Below the pieces are notes generated by a model. The model made no database searches. It was not told where the DNA came from and saw only the letters and a program-made list of their open reading frames with translations. The position numbers and the translations under genes were made by a program. Positions 49,353 through 58,548 of a stretch of DNA of 64,000 bases are shown here, piece after piece; positions within the stretch are counted from its first letter, which is position 1; every line of letters begins with the position of its first letter. This DNA comes from Acidaminobacter hydrogenoformans DSM 2784 (GTDB taxonomy: Bacteria; Bacillota; Clostridia; Peptostreptococcales; Acidaminobacteraceae), in contig NZ_FMWL01000009.1 in the NCBI RefSeq assembly GCF_900103005.1, positions 1-64,000 of the forward strand, written 5' to 3'.

Positions 49353-50130
49353 AATATCCTCCCCTGTTTCAAAAATAGGGTTAAGGCTTCAAACCTCCTC
49401 CCGACTGTTACCAGACAATTTAAGCTCCGGATTGTTCCCGCTATGTCAGACAATTTTCTAATTCTTCTTTTAAGGTAATTGATAAGCTTTGAACATCCGG
49501 TACATTGATATTCAATTCATTATACCAAATATAAGTTCAAAAAAAGTTATGCCGATGGTTTTTCTAATCCCACGTTAAATCATCAGGGACGGTTCCTTTT
49601 GATTTCTTTTGATTTCTTATGATTTATTGTACAACTCAAAAGTAGCGGATTTTAAACGAGGCCAATGATTGTTGAACCAGAAAATGCAATGCGTTAACCG
49701 GTATCGTTGGTGACCTGAATTTATTGTAACAAGTCGTCGGGGCTCTATCGAAATGGTCGATTCTTATGATGACACCGGTGGCTATTGTCTGCGGTTTACT
49801 AATTTCAGTGACTCTCTGCGTTGGATTCACATCTCAAAACCAAGTGGCTCTCATGGCCGGACTGGTTAGCTCTGAGGATTGGACGAATCGACTAAGTATT
49901 CCAAAATCCTCACGTGATCGCATCACTGCCGAAATACAAATTATCCGCTGGATCATTCACAAAGCAAAAACTCTGCCGATGGTTCACATTCTTCAACCCC
50001 AGCCAGCATAACATAATATGGAAGTCTCGACTGTTTTTAAACCCATTATCCAATCTTGTGATAATGGGTGAGTTGAATTGTAAATCAATTTCATCGATTT
50101 CTCGATTTGTAGCTGGTACATCCAACAAAG
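49353..50130. other. 778-bp repeat-rich region without a clear gene
   Basis: Contains GCCGATGGT copies at 49551-49559 and 49975-49983, a CATCAGGGACGGTTCC copy with its GCGGATTTT companion (49581-49660), and the second hairpin repeat (50018-50115). Short frames here overlap these repeats and look non-coding. Confidence 0.6.
50018..50115. repeat. diverged repeat with CCCATTATC/GATAATGGG hairpin, copy 2
   Basis: Counterpart of 48250-48350. It abuts the start of the sigma-like gene and may mark a rearrangement junction. Confidence 0.7.
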
Positions 50131-50529
50131 TTGATGAAGTCGGACGACTGCATCATTGCGGTTGAAGATGAGATTGCAGAACTGTTTGAAATGACAAGGC
50201 GTGCTGAGCGGAGTTATCTTCGCACGCTTTATCGCAACAGAGCACATTATTCGCTGAATCAGAACGATGGGATTGAGCATGATGTTATTTTCGTCGCGAT
50301 GTCACCCTGTGAGATCTATGAACGCAAAGCGACTTTTGAAGAGCTTTATGCCGCAATTGCAACACTGCCGGAGCTTCAGGCCAAGCGCCTCTATGCTCAT
50401 TACTTCCTGGATATGAGTAAGTCTGAGATCGCCAGGGCAGAGGGCGTCAGCACAAAGGCGGTTTGCAGATCCATTCAGTATGGGCTGAAGTCACTTGAGC
50501 AGATTTTGAAAGAATATCAGTTATTATAG
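50131..50529 (+). CDS. sigma-70 region-4-like protein of mobile-element type
   Basis: 132 aa. ATLPELQAKRLYAHYFLDMSKSEIARAEGVSTKAV is a sigma region 4 helix-turn-helix; the N-terminal part (EMTRRAERSYLRTLYRNRAHYSL..GIEHDVIF) matches small sigma-like regulators found in conjugative and serine-recombinase elements. No ribosome binding site precedes ATG 50131 and the upstream repeat abuts it, so the 5' end may be truncated. Confidence 0.7.
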   Translation: MMKSDDCIIAVEDEIAELFEMTRRAERSYLRTLYRNRAHYSLNQNDGIEHDVIFVAMSPCEIYERKATFEELYAAIATLPELQAKRLYAHYFLDMSKSEIARAEGVSTKAVCRSIQYGLKSLEQILKEYQLL

Positions 50530-50639
50530 ATAAATTTTCTGAGCTCAATTCAATTCAGCCTTAATTGATTTCCACATTCAATGCAGTATTAACCACTCAT
50601 TTGAAAAATCGAAATCGAAATGCATTTTGACTTATCACA

Positions 50640-50692
50640 TTGACACAAAAAATGAAATTGTGCAAAATCTAAGATTCTGCACAATTTCATAG
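50640..50692 (-). terminator. terminator of the ABC transporter operon
   Basis: 13-bp perfect arms ATGAAATTGTGCA (50652-50664) and complement (50678-50690); six T follow on the minus strand. Confidence 0.9.
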
Positions 50693-50760
50693 AACAAAGG
50701 GGGATTTTTATTCTCAAATTTTTTCAGAGGAAGGTCGTTTAATTTTGATTCTGTGTCAGA

Positions 50761-52086
50761 TTACTTCCAGCCAGGGAAAGGATAGACCGGATCAGCTTCT
50801 TTATACATTTCAGGCCATACACAGAACCAGTCATTAGCTGTCATATCCGCTGTATTAATGTCTTCTGGTATGTATTGACCAACACCCCAATGGAAATCAG
50901 CAGCATTACCACCAGTTGCATTCATTTTGTAAGCATAGCCCGCAAGAGTAAATTCATTTTCTGTAAGAACCTTGACTAATGCGTCTTTTTCGATACTACC
51001 AGCCATATTGGCTGCTTTCGCAGCAAGTTCAACGGCCATAAATCCACACAGCAAATCATTTCCTGGAATTGAATTGTATTTTTCTGCAACATAAGCAGCT
51101 AAATAATCCTTGGTTTCTGACTCATATTTATTTTTAAAAACCGAGTAAGAAAAGAAACCTTTTTTTGCAACAGTAGGGTCAAGTCCACCCATTTCAGGAT
51201 TAGTCCATGACAGCGTATCCCAACCCATACCTTCAATAATCATGTAAGGTGCTGAGTAGTCTAGTTCTTTACATTTTTCTATGAAGCGAACGCAATCCTC
51301 AAAATAGTGAGGCTGGAAAACAATATCTGGTTGAATCTCCTTAAGTTTAGATACAATTGGAGTCCAATCTGATTGCATTGGCTCAAAATATTCATGATAA
51401 ACAATCTCGTATCCGTTTTCTTCAAGAAATGGTATCACCGCATCAGCAACTTCATGCCCATAAGAGATCTCAAGATTCAATATAGCTACAGTTTTAGGTT
51501 TTTCCTCGCCCTTTATATTCCATTTTTCGAAGTTGGCAAAGAAATCTGCAACGTCGTGCCACCACATGCCACCACGCCATTGATCATCCATTTGGATATT
51601 AACAATATTTTGGCCAAAGGCATCATTGGCAACGTAACTATCTGCTGCAATACAGAACATCATCTTATCATTTTTCGCAACTATTGGAGCTGCTGCAAGA
51701 AAAGGCGAAGTATATGGAGATAAAAGAATGTCTACTTTATCCTGGGTAATCAACTTTTCGTAAAGCATTGGAATTTTTGACTCATCAAATTCATCATCAT
51801 AATATTTAAGAACTACTTCTCGGCCATTGATCCCACCCAACTCTTCATTAACATATTTAACAGCAAGTTGAGCACCTTCAAACGCCATTTGGCCCGCATG
51901 GGCAACTGGTCCACTCAAAGTAAAAGTTGATCCAATAACAAGCGGTTCATTTTCTGTTGTTTCTGTTTCATTAGGATCTGGCGCTGGTGCTGACTCAGTA
52001 CTTTGGCCGCATCCTGTAAGTGCCATGGTTATAAGAAGAATTAGTGACAATAATAAAGCGATCTGTTTATTCTTTACTGTGCTCAT
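50761..52086 (-). CDS. branched-chain-type ABC transporter, substrate-binding lipoprotein
   Basis: 441 aa. Lipoprotein signal with TMALTGC, acidic spacer (PDPNETETTENE), then a type I periplasmic-binding fold (LVIGSTFTLSGPVAHAGQMAFEGAQLAVKYVNEELGGINGREV) typical of LivK/urea/amide-binding proteins. Last gene of the transporter operon. The ligand is unknown; the neighbours (adenine deaminase, cyclase) suggest a nucleobase or cyclic amide. ATG 52086 has AAGGGAG upstream. Confidence 0.9.
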   Translation of the reverse strand: MSTVKNKQIALLLSLILLITMALTGCGQSTESAPAPDPNETETTENEPLVIGSTFTLSGPVAHAGQMAFEGAQLAVKYVNEELGGINGREVVLKYYDDEFDESKIPMLYEKLITQDKVDILLSPYTSPFLAAAPIVAKNDKMMFCIAADSYVANDAFGQNIVNIQMDDQWRGGMWWHDVADFFANFEKWNIKGEEKPKTVAILNLEISYGHEVADAVIPFLEENGYEIVYHEYFEPMQSDWTPIVSKLKEIQPDIVFQPHYFEDCVRFIEKCKELDYSAPYMIIEGMGWDTLSWTNPEMGGLDPTVAKKGFFSYSVFKNKYESETKDYLAAYVAEKYNSIPGNDLLCGFMAVELAAKAANMAGSIEKDALVKVLTENEFTLAGYAYKMNATGGNAADFHWGVGQYIPEDINTADMTANDWFCVWPEMYKEADPVYPFPGWK

Positions 52087-52174
52087 TTCTCCAACTCCCT
52101 TCAAGATGGTGGATCAAGATTTTTTTATTAAAGCTCAAAATTAATGCTTCCTCTGAAAATCTAAAATCATTATG

Positions 52175-52891
52175 CTACATACCAATGTAGATTTTTTTGA
52201 CCTCTTCTGTTTGTAAAAGTTCTTGAGAACTTCCTTTCAATGCAATATTCCCTTGAGTCATTACATAACCTCTTTCAGCAAAATCAAGAGCTATTTCGAC
52301 TATCTGCTCTACGATAATTACCGGTACATTCAGTTGATTGGTCAATTTCTTTAGCATGTCATATAATTCCTCTACAACCTTTGGTGCCAACCCCATTGAA
52401 ATATCATCCAAAAGAAGTAACTCTGGGCAGCCCATAATTGCCTTTCCCACTGCGAGCATTTTTCTCTGACCTCCGCTAAGTGATTTTGCGAGATCATTGC
52501 GTTTCGTCTTTAAAATTGGAAAGAAGTGATAGACAGTCTCAATATTTTCCTTTCGTTTTTCTTTTGCAATTTTTCTGTGACATGAAATATTTAGGTTTTC
52601 TTCAATTGTAAGTGTGTCAAAAGTCCCGCCTTCTTCAGGTACTTGGATGATACCTTTTTCAACAATCTGATGTGGCTGGAGATTATCAATTCTTTCTCCT
52701 CTAAATAAAATCTCTCCGGATTTGATTTTAACGATACCTGAAATTGATTTAAGCAAACTGCTCTTTCCAGCGCCATTCGCACCGATCATAGCGACGCATT
52801 CCATATCAGCAATTTCCAATGACACCCCACAAAGGACATCAACTTCAGGATCGTAGCCAGCCCTTACATTTTTCACCTCGAGAATGTTCAT
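52175..52891 (-). CDS. ABC transporter ATPase (LivF type)
   Basis: 238 aa. Walker A GANGAGKSS, signature LSGGQRKML, Walker B LLLLDDISMGLAP, with LivF-like VPEEGGTFDTLTIEENL. The Walker B Asp is followed by Asp-Ile rather than the usual Glu-Pro (DDISMG), so the catalytic Glu position is substituted by Asp. Its ATG overlaps the LivG-type stop (ATGA). Confidence 0.92.
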   Translation of the reverse strand: MNILEVKNVRAGYDPEVDVLCGVSLEIADMECVAMIGANGAGKSSLLKSISGIVKIKSGEILFRGERIDNLQPHQIVEKGIIQVPEEGGTFDTLTIEENLNISCHRKIAKEKRKENIETVYHFFPILKTKRNDLAKSLSGGQRKMLAVGKAIMGCPELLLLDDISMGLAPKVVEELYDMLKKLTNQLNVPVIIVEQIVEIALDFAERGYVMTQGNIALKGSSQELLQTEEVKKIYIGM

Positions 52892-53610
52892 TGTTCCTTG
52901 CCCCCTAAATACGCCTCTATAACGTGTTTGTTCTGCGAAACATCATGCGGCGTGCCTTCAGCAATAACAATGCCTGAGTGGAGAACAGCAACCCGGTCAC
53001 ATATTTCTTTGATAAAAACCATGATATGTTCAATCACAATCACTGTTATCCCTGCCGCAGCAAGTTTTTTCATTAACGCCATACGCGCTTGAATTTCCTC
53101 ACCAGAAAGGCCGCAAGAGACCTCATCGAAAAGAACAATATCAGGATTGCAAGCTAGAGCCCGAGCTATTTCCACATTTTTTTTATCCGGTAAAGAAAGA
53201 TCCTGTGTTGGAATGTTTTGTTTATCTTTTAGATCCGTCAACTCCATTATTTCATCTAAAGTAAATAATTCTTTGCCTGGACTGTGTTTGCCGGCATTCG
53301 CTCTTGCCACTCGAGCATTCTCATATGGTGTCATACTTTTGAATGGCATTACAGTTTGAAAACATCTGCCAATGCCCATTCTTGCAAGCTCCCAAGGTTT
53401 TTTCCCTAGAATGTTCTGACCTTTGTAAATAACTTGGCCCGAGTCAGGTCCGAAAACACCGCAAATTATGTTAAAGAGTGTGGTCTTTCCGGCACCGTTA
53501 GTACCTATTATCCCGTAGATCTGGTTTTCATTGACACTAATATTAATGTCAGAAAATACTTGATTGCCGCCAAAGCTTTTTTTGAGATTTTTTACTTCCA
53601 ATATTGGCAA
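52888..53610 (-). CDS. ABC transporter ATPase (LivG type)
   Basis: About 240 aa. Walker A GTNGAGKTT, Walker B IVLFDEVSCGLS; signature-like DLSLPDKKNVEIARAL has SLPDKK in place of LSxGQQ, a deviation from the normal signature worth noting. LivG-type GIGRCFQTVMPF is present. TTG 53610 with GAGGTG 6 nt upstream is preferred over GTG 53619. Confidence 0.9.
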   Translation of the reverse strand: MPILEVKNLKKSFGGNQVFSDINISVNENQIYGIIGTNGAGKTTLFNIICGVFGPDSGQVIYKGQNILGKKPWELARMGIGRCFQTVMPFKSMTPYENARVARANAGKHSPGKELFTLDEIMELTDLKDKQNIPTQDLSLPDKKNVEIARALACNPDIVLFDEVSCGLSGEEIQARMALMKKLAAAGITVIVIEHIMVFIKEICDRVAVLHSGIVIAEGTPHDVSQNKHVIEAYLGGKEQ

Positions 53611-53629
53611 CTCTATCACCTCAATTGCG

Positions 53630-54574
53630 TTAATTTTTATTGATAGGCTTAACTTTCAACCGTTTCATAATCAGTTTACGAAGTCCAGGATAAATTCCTT
53701 CTCGACTTGTCATCATAACAGTCACAAGTAATAGTCCTAAAAGCAAGTGATGACCACCGCTAATAGTTACAACTGACCTTGAGAACTCTTGAAATAAAAT
53801 AACGATCACACTGCCAATAGCGGCACCAAGAACTGTACCAATACCACCTATATAAGGTCCCAACAATATAAAAATACTAATGCTGGTTTCAAAAGTAGTA
53901 GCAGGATGGACGAAGCTGCTGTAAAGAGCATACAGCCCACCTGATAAACCTGTTAGTATTGCACCAATTACCAACGCGGTAGCTTTTGTTCTGTATATAT
54001 CAATACCTACCATTTGCGCAGCGATAGGAACATCTCGAACTGCTTTAAAGCTGAGTCCAATATTTTGTTCAGTCAGCCATTTTACAAATAGAATTACAGC
54101 CGCGGTCGCAACAATAATAATGATGTATAAAAGATATTTGTCATAGCTTTTAAGAAATATGCCGCGAGTTGCAAACAAAGCTTTGTTATTTACAAAAATG
54201 CTGTGCATAACCACGCCAAGTCCAAACGTACCTACAAGGAACGGAAATCCTTGAACCCGCAACAGTGGATAAGATAAGATTAGAGCAAAAAGACCTGCTA
54301 GAAGTGCCCCGCAAATAACAAGCATGAAAAGCGGCAAATCATATCCATATCCTATCGGCAAACCAACTGTATAGGCACCAATTCCAAAAAAAACGGCATG
54401 ACCAAATGAGATTTCACCTATGTACCCACCTAGAAGATTCCAACCTTGCCCCGCTATTACAAAGAGACATATATAGGCAATAAAGTTCGCGGCGAAGCCA
54501 CCTTCAGTGCTGAACATGAAAATAATATAAGCTGCAACTGCCAATCCGGCTCCAATTAACCATTTTTTATCCAT
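53630..54574 (-). CDS. ABC transporter permease (LivM type)
   Basis: 314 aa, about ten helices; GQGWNLLGGYIGEISFGHAVFFGIGAYT is the LivM signature and YIGGIGTVLGAAIGS the cytoplasmic coupling loop. Start ATG 54574 with GAAGGTG upstream. Confidence 0.92.
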   Translation of the reverse strand: MDKKWLIGAGLAVAAYIIFMFSTEGGFAANFIAYICLFVIAGQGWNLLGGYIGEISFGHAVFFGIGAYTVGLPIGYGYDLPLFMLVICGALLAGLFALILSYPLLRVQGFPFLVGTFGLGVVMHSIFVNNKALFATRGIFLKSYDKYLLYIIIIVATAAVILFVKWLTEQNIGLSFKAVRDVPIAAQMVGIDIYRTKATALVIGAILTGLSGGLYALYSSFVHPATTFETSISIFILLGPYIGGIGTVLGAAIGSVIVILFQEFSRSVVTISGGHHLLLGLLLVTVMMTSREGIYPGLRKLIMKRLKVKPINKN

Positions 54575-54587
54575 AACACACCTTCTT

Positions 54588-55469
54588 TCATTTTTTGCCG
54601 AATAGACCTGAAGGTTTGACAACAAGAAGTATTAACAAGCCAATAAACAAAACCGCATTTTTTAGAGCTGGAATCCAGAAGAAACTTGTTAGAGATTCTA
54701 CTAAGCCAATTAGTAGTCCAGCAATTATTACGCCACCCAAACTTCCCATTCCACCTATTATGACTGCTACCCACCCTTTAAAGGTCAAGTCTAGCCCAAC
54801 AGATGGGGTAATCTGATTAGTCAGCGCAAAAAACGTGCCTGCAATAACTGCAATGGAACTTGAAATTCCGAATGCCATTGCGCATATTTTTTGATAATTT
54901 ATTCCGGTCAGCATTGCGGTTACACGATCATCGGAACACGCACGTAGAGAAATTCCAAGATCAGTTTTCTTTAAAATAAGATTCAAACCAAAATAAACAA
55001 CCACAACGGCAACTAAAGACATTATGTGAACAACTGGCATTTTAAGGCTCGAAAGTTCAGCTACTGTATTTCGATAAGGAACGGCAATCATTCTATAAGT
55101 GCCAGACCAAATCATAAACTCAACCGCCATTATGCTCATGGCAATACCCCATGTAACCATAACTTGAGCCTGATAACGACCTTGCCAAATTTCCATATCC
55201 ATGAATGGCTTCATGAAAATCACTTGAATAAAATAACCAATAACAAAGAATGCCGGAATTAAAATAATCAATGACATTAAAGGGTCTATGCCCAAGGAAT
55301 TAAACCCCAAAAACCCAAGATATGCAGCCAAGATAGCCAAATCACCGTGCATATATGAACAAATTCTAAGTTTTCCAAATACAAGCGCAAAAGCCAAACC
55401 AAGCAAGGCATATATCGAACCTGTACCAATACCTCCTAAAATGGATTGTAAGAACCCTGTACTTCCCAT
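54588..55469 (-). CDS. ABC transporter permease (LivH type)
   Basis: 293 aa, eight helices; GGIGTGSIYALLGLAFALVFG at the N-terminus and GWVAVIIGGMGSLGGVIIAG as coupling loop. First gene of the transporter operon. ATG 55469 follows AAAGGA. Confidence 0.92.
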   Translation of the reverse strand: MGSTGFLQSILGGIGTGSIYALLGLAFALVFGKLRICSYMHGDLAILAAYLGFLGFNSLGIDPLMSLIILIPAFFVIGYFIQVIFMKPFMDMEIWQGRYQAQVMVTWGIAMSIMAVEFMIWSGTYRMIAVPYRNTVAELSSLKMPVVHIMSLVAVVVVYFGLNLILKKTDLGISLRACSDDRVTAMLTGINYQKICAMAFGISSSIAVIAGTFFALTNQITPSVGLDLTFKGWVAVIIGGMGSLGGVIIAGLLIGLVESLTSFFWIPALKNAVLFIGLLILLVVKPSGLFGKK

Positions 55470-55633
55470 AAGAACATCCTTTCTAAACATTTTTATTTCA
55501 ACGGATGTATTTACATTTATCAGACAACCTTCTGATGAGTTCAGCAGTTAAAGTCCATTTAGAATCATATCTAACATAGAGATCAACCTTCAGCTTAGCC
55601 AATTTGTAGTATTATTGAAGAGTATTTATTGTT

Positions 55634-55668
55634 ATACCTTGGAGGATAATCCCCCAAGGTATAACAGA
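55634..55668 (-). terminator. hairpin after the cyclase gene
   Basis: GTTATACCTTGG pairs with CCAAGGTATAAC; no long T-run, so perhaps partial termination or mRNA protection ahead of the transporter genes. Confidence 0.6.
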
Positions 55669-55676
55669 TATTTTAG

Positions 55677-56432
55677 CTATTCATCTCCTTTAAGAATGGC
55701 AACCGCTCGAATTGGAGATCCTGATCCTTCGCGAATTTTAAGCGGCAAACCAAAATATAGAAATCTTTTATTCGCTACCAAATTAAGATTGCATAAATTT
55801 TCAGTATTTGACATATCATATTCTCCACAAACAAAGTGGCCAGCAAAGCTTGGATCATCAGGATGGTCGATTGCAGGGGCATCAATACCAATATTGACGA
55901 CGCCTTGTTCAGCAAGCCATCTGGCAGCATCTTCGCTGATACCAGTGTAGCGTGTTTGGAATTCGTCCCCGCCATAATATCCCAGAGCAGGTTTGAGAAT
56001 TGCTTCTCCCGCCGGCTTACCATAATAACGTTCATGGTGGCCAGTATACATAAGAACAATGTCTCCTTTTCGAATATCTAGTCCTGCTTTTTTAACTGCG
56101 TTATCAAGGTCTTCAATTTCTATATAACGAGTCTCAGGAACATGACTGACATCCAAACAAATTGCATCTCCCCAGAACGTTGACATTGGCATATTTTCAA
56201 TAGTCTCACCATCCGGTCTATATTCCCAAACCGCATCACAGTGAGTACCACAGTGTTCGCTGATTAACAGATTTCGAGCAGAAAAACCGAGTCGGCTGCC
56301 AGTTGCAGCTTGGCTTTTTTCATGTGTTTGATTGGTAACAATAAAAGTCTTCTGATGGATTGGGTAAAGTGACATACCTTCAAAAATTTCCTGAGAGAGA
56401 TCAATAATTTTCCATTTTTGATTATGGTTCAT
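55677..56432 (-). CDS. cyclase-family metal-dependent hydrolase
   Basis: 251 aa of the kynurenine formamidase/isatin hydrolase (cyclase) family: the metal site HCGTHCD (HxGTHxD) and upstream DLSQEIFEGMSLYP, and GDIVLMYTGH. Members open amide or lactam rings. Located 22 nt behind adenine deaminase; the pair could process a cyclic nitrogen compound imported by the transporter. Confidence 0.9.
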   Translation of the reverse strand: MNHNQKWKIIDLSQEIFEGMSLYPIHQKTFIVTNQTHEKSQAATGSRLGFSARNLLISEHCGTHCDAVWEYRPDGETIENMPMSTFWGDAICLDVSHVPETRYIEIEDLDNAVKKAGLDIRKGDIVLMYTGHHERYYGKPAGEAILKPALGYYGGDEFQTRYTGISEDAARWLAEQGVVNIGIDAPAIDHPDDPSFAGHFVCGEYDMSNTENLCNLNLVANKRFLYFGLPLKIREGSGSPIRAVAILKGDE

Positions 56433-56454
56433 GTCATTTCCTCCTAGTTTTGTT

Positions 56455-58266
56455 TTATTTTATTGTTGAAAGAACACAGTAGTTATTGGCGTCAATTACG
56501 CCTTTATCTGTAATTTTCCATTTTGGACTCGTTGATAGAGATAGAAATGCAAGATGCATAAACGGCGCGTGTGCTTTACAGTGAAGTTCTTTCGATGCAA
56601 GCTCATGCAAGTAAATCATTTTTTCTGTTAGTTCAGAAGCACTCAATTCATCTGTAAGCAATCCAGCGATCGGCAGTGCCATTTCACCAATGACTTGGCT
56701 GTCCTTTACCAAAACTACGCCACCTTGAATTTCGATGACCCGATTAACTGCTGATGCCATATCTTCGTAATTCGTTCCTACTACTATGATGTTGTGGGTA
56801 TCGTGTGAAACCGTTTCAGCAAATGCGCCATACTGCATTTTAAAACCATTTACAAAAGTCTTTCCAATATCCATCTGACCATGTCTGCCAACGACAGCTA
56901 TTGGAAGAAGGTCATCTTCAAGCATTGGAGATACAAAACCATTTTCGACCATCATTTCAACTTCAAGCGCTTCACTAAGATTCTGATCAAGAATCAGACC
57001 TATACAACGTACAGTCGCTTTCGATCCCTCTGCTGCTACTTTGAGATCATCCGCCGTAATTGGCTTTCTCTTAACAGAATTCTTAACTGAATCAGGGTAT
57101 ATGTATGGCTTAAGGTCAAAAATAACTTTCCCTTTTTCTGCAATTTTCTGTCCTTTTAGGAATACTTGATCAACATTCATGTCTTCAAGCTTTCCATCTA
57201 TAATAGCAATGTCAGCAAATTTTCCTGGTGCTAAAACGCCAATCTCAGTCAAACCTAACCACGTCGCAGGGTTAATCGTTGCCATTTGAATGGCTTCAAC
57301 AGGTGAAACACCTTCTTTAATTGTCCTTCGTATGATGTCATTCATATGGCCAGTTTTTGCGATGTCTTCAGCAAGCATATCATCAGTTGCCAAAATCATA
57401 CGTCTGGAGTCTACCTTTTCCTCAGTCAATGCTTTAATACATTCTGGCATATTTCTCTGAGTAGAACCCTCTCTCATAAGTACATGTACGCCGTACCGCA
57501 ATTTTTCTACGCACTCTTCTTTTGTTGTAGTTTCATGGCATGAAATATCCGTGCCAGCGCATATTATGTGAGAAGCAAGATCCTCAGCAAATAGTTCTGG
57601 TGCATTACCATCAACACCTTTACCAATACTTCTTGCATAGACTGTAGATACAATAGTGTCTCTGACTACATTGTAATTATTATCGTAAACAAATCGCATT
57701 GCGCTGATGCCTTGTGTTTCACCTATACCAGTGACAGTTGGATAATTAAGTGTCTCTGGAAGATCTTTAGAGGTGATGTCATATCCTGCAGTTTCAAGGC
57801 CTGGTGAATCTGGCGTAAGTGCTGGCACTCTGCAGTAGACATGATGTGGCATTAATGCAGCTTCTTCAGCCATTGCTTTTATTCCAACAGGACCAAGAAC
57901 ATTTCCAATTTCATGAGGATCAGAGATTAAACAAGTTGTACCAGTCGGTAATGACAATCTTGAAAATTCTGTAATCGTAAGCATTGCGCTTTCAAAATGC
58001 ATATGCGCATCAATAAACCCAGGGGTGATGAACTTACCAGTAATATCAACGACCTCAGTTTTTGGGCCAATAAGCTTATCGCAATTTCCAACCATCAAGA
58101 TATATTCGCCTTGGATCCCTACATCGGCTGTATATATTTCTCTAGTAATAACATTTACAAACTTTCCGCCTTTGAGAACTTTATCAGCAAACTTACTGCT
58201 GTCCATAAGAACATCAACACAATTTTGTCTGTCTGCAACCAATTTTAACTCTTTCACACCTAACAT
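56455..58266 (-). CDS. ade: adenine deaminase
   Basis: 603-aa amidohydrolase: PGFIDAHMHFESAML metal-binding motif, SDPHEIGNVLG, CHETTTKEECVEKLRYGV and ATDDMLAEDIAKTGHMNDIIRR. Catalyses adenine to hypoxanthine plus ammonia with two metal ions. A related amidohydrolase activity cannot be excluded from sequence alone. The start ATG 58266 is preceded by AAAGGA. Transcribed from a -24/-12 promoter at 58399-58415. Confidence 0.88.
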   Translation of the reverse strand: MLGVKELKLVADRQNCVDVLMDSSKFADKVLKGGKFVNVITREIYTADVGIQGEYILMVGNCDKLIGPKTEVVDITGKFITPGFIDAHMHFESAMLTITEFSRLSLPTGTTCLISDPHEIGNVLGPVGIKAMAEEAALMPHHVYCRVPALTPDSPGLETAGYDITSKDLPETLNYPTVTGIGETQGISAMRFVYDNNYNVVRDTIVSTVYARSIGKGVDGNAPELFAEDLASHIICAGTDISCHETTTKEECVEKLRYGVHVLMREGSTQRNMPECIKALTEEKVDSRRMILATDDMLAEDIAKTGHMNDIIRRTIKEGVSPVEAIQMATINPATWLGLTEIGVLAPGKFADIAIIDGKLEDMNVDQVFLKGQKIAEKGKVIFDLKPYIYPDSVKNSVKRKPITADDLKVAAEGSKATVRCIGLILDQNLSEALEVEMMVENGFVSPMLEDDLLPIAVVGRHGQMDIGKTFVNGFKMQYGAFAETVSHDTHNIIVVGTNYEDMASAVNRVIEIQGGVVLVKDSQVIGEMALPIAGLLTDELSASELTEKMIYLHELASKELHCKAHAPFMHLAFLSLSTSPKWKITDKGVIDANNYCVLSTIK

Positions 58267-58398
58267 GTTTTCCCGTCCTTTCGACATTGATATCAATGTA
58301 AAACAATCGTTCATTGAAGACAATTCTAAGATGTATTGCTCCTATTCTTCATATTTTGCCCTCCCTGATATATTGTAGTGTTCTGTAATCAATTAATA

Positions 58399-58415
58399 TG
58401 CAAGACCAATGCCAA
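58399..58415 (-). promoter_or_regulatory. sigma-54 (-24/-12) promoter of the adenine deaminase operon
   Basis: Minus strand TTGGCATTGGTCTTGCA: GG (-24) and GC (-12) separated by exactly 10 nt, with TTGGCA and TTGCA elements. About 130 nt upstream of ade. A dyad TTGATTTT..AAAATTCAA at 58450-58431 may be an activator site. Confidence 0.8.
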
Positions 58416-58507
58416 CTATAAGATTGTAATTTGAATTTTCTAAAATCAAGCAATTGTAAAGAATGTGTTAAATTACGAATAATATATTTCTCAATTATGA
58501 AAACAAG

Positions 58508-58548
58508 AAAGCGGAAAACTTTTCCTAAGAAGAAAAGTTTTCCGCTTT
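58508..58548. terminator. terminator of the sigma-54 activator operon
   Basis: 17-bp arms AAAGCGGAAAACTTTTC and complement around 7 nt, directly at the stop of the activator gene. Confidence 0.85.
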
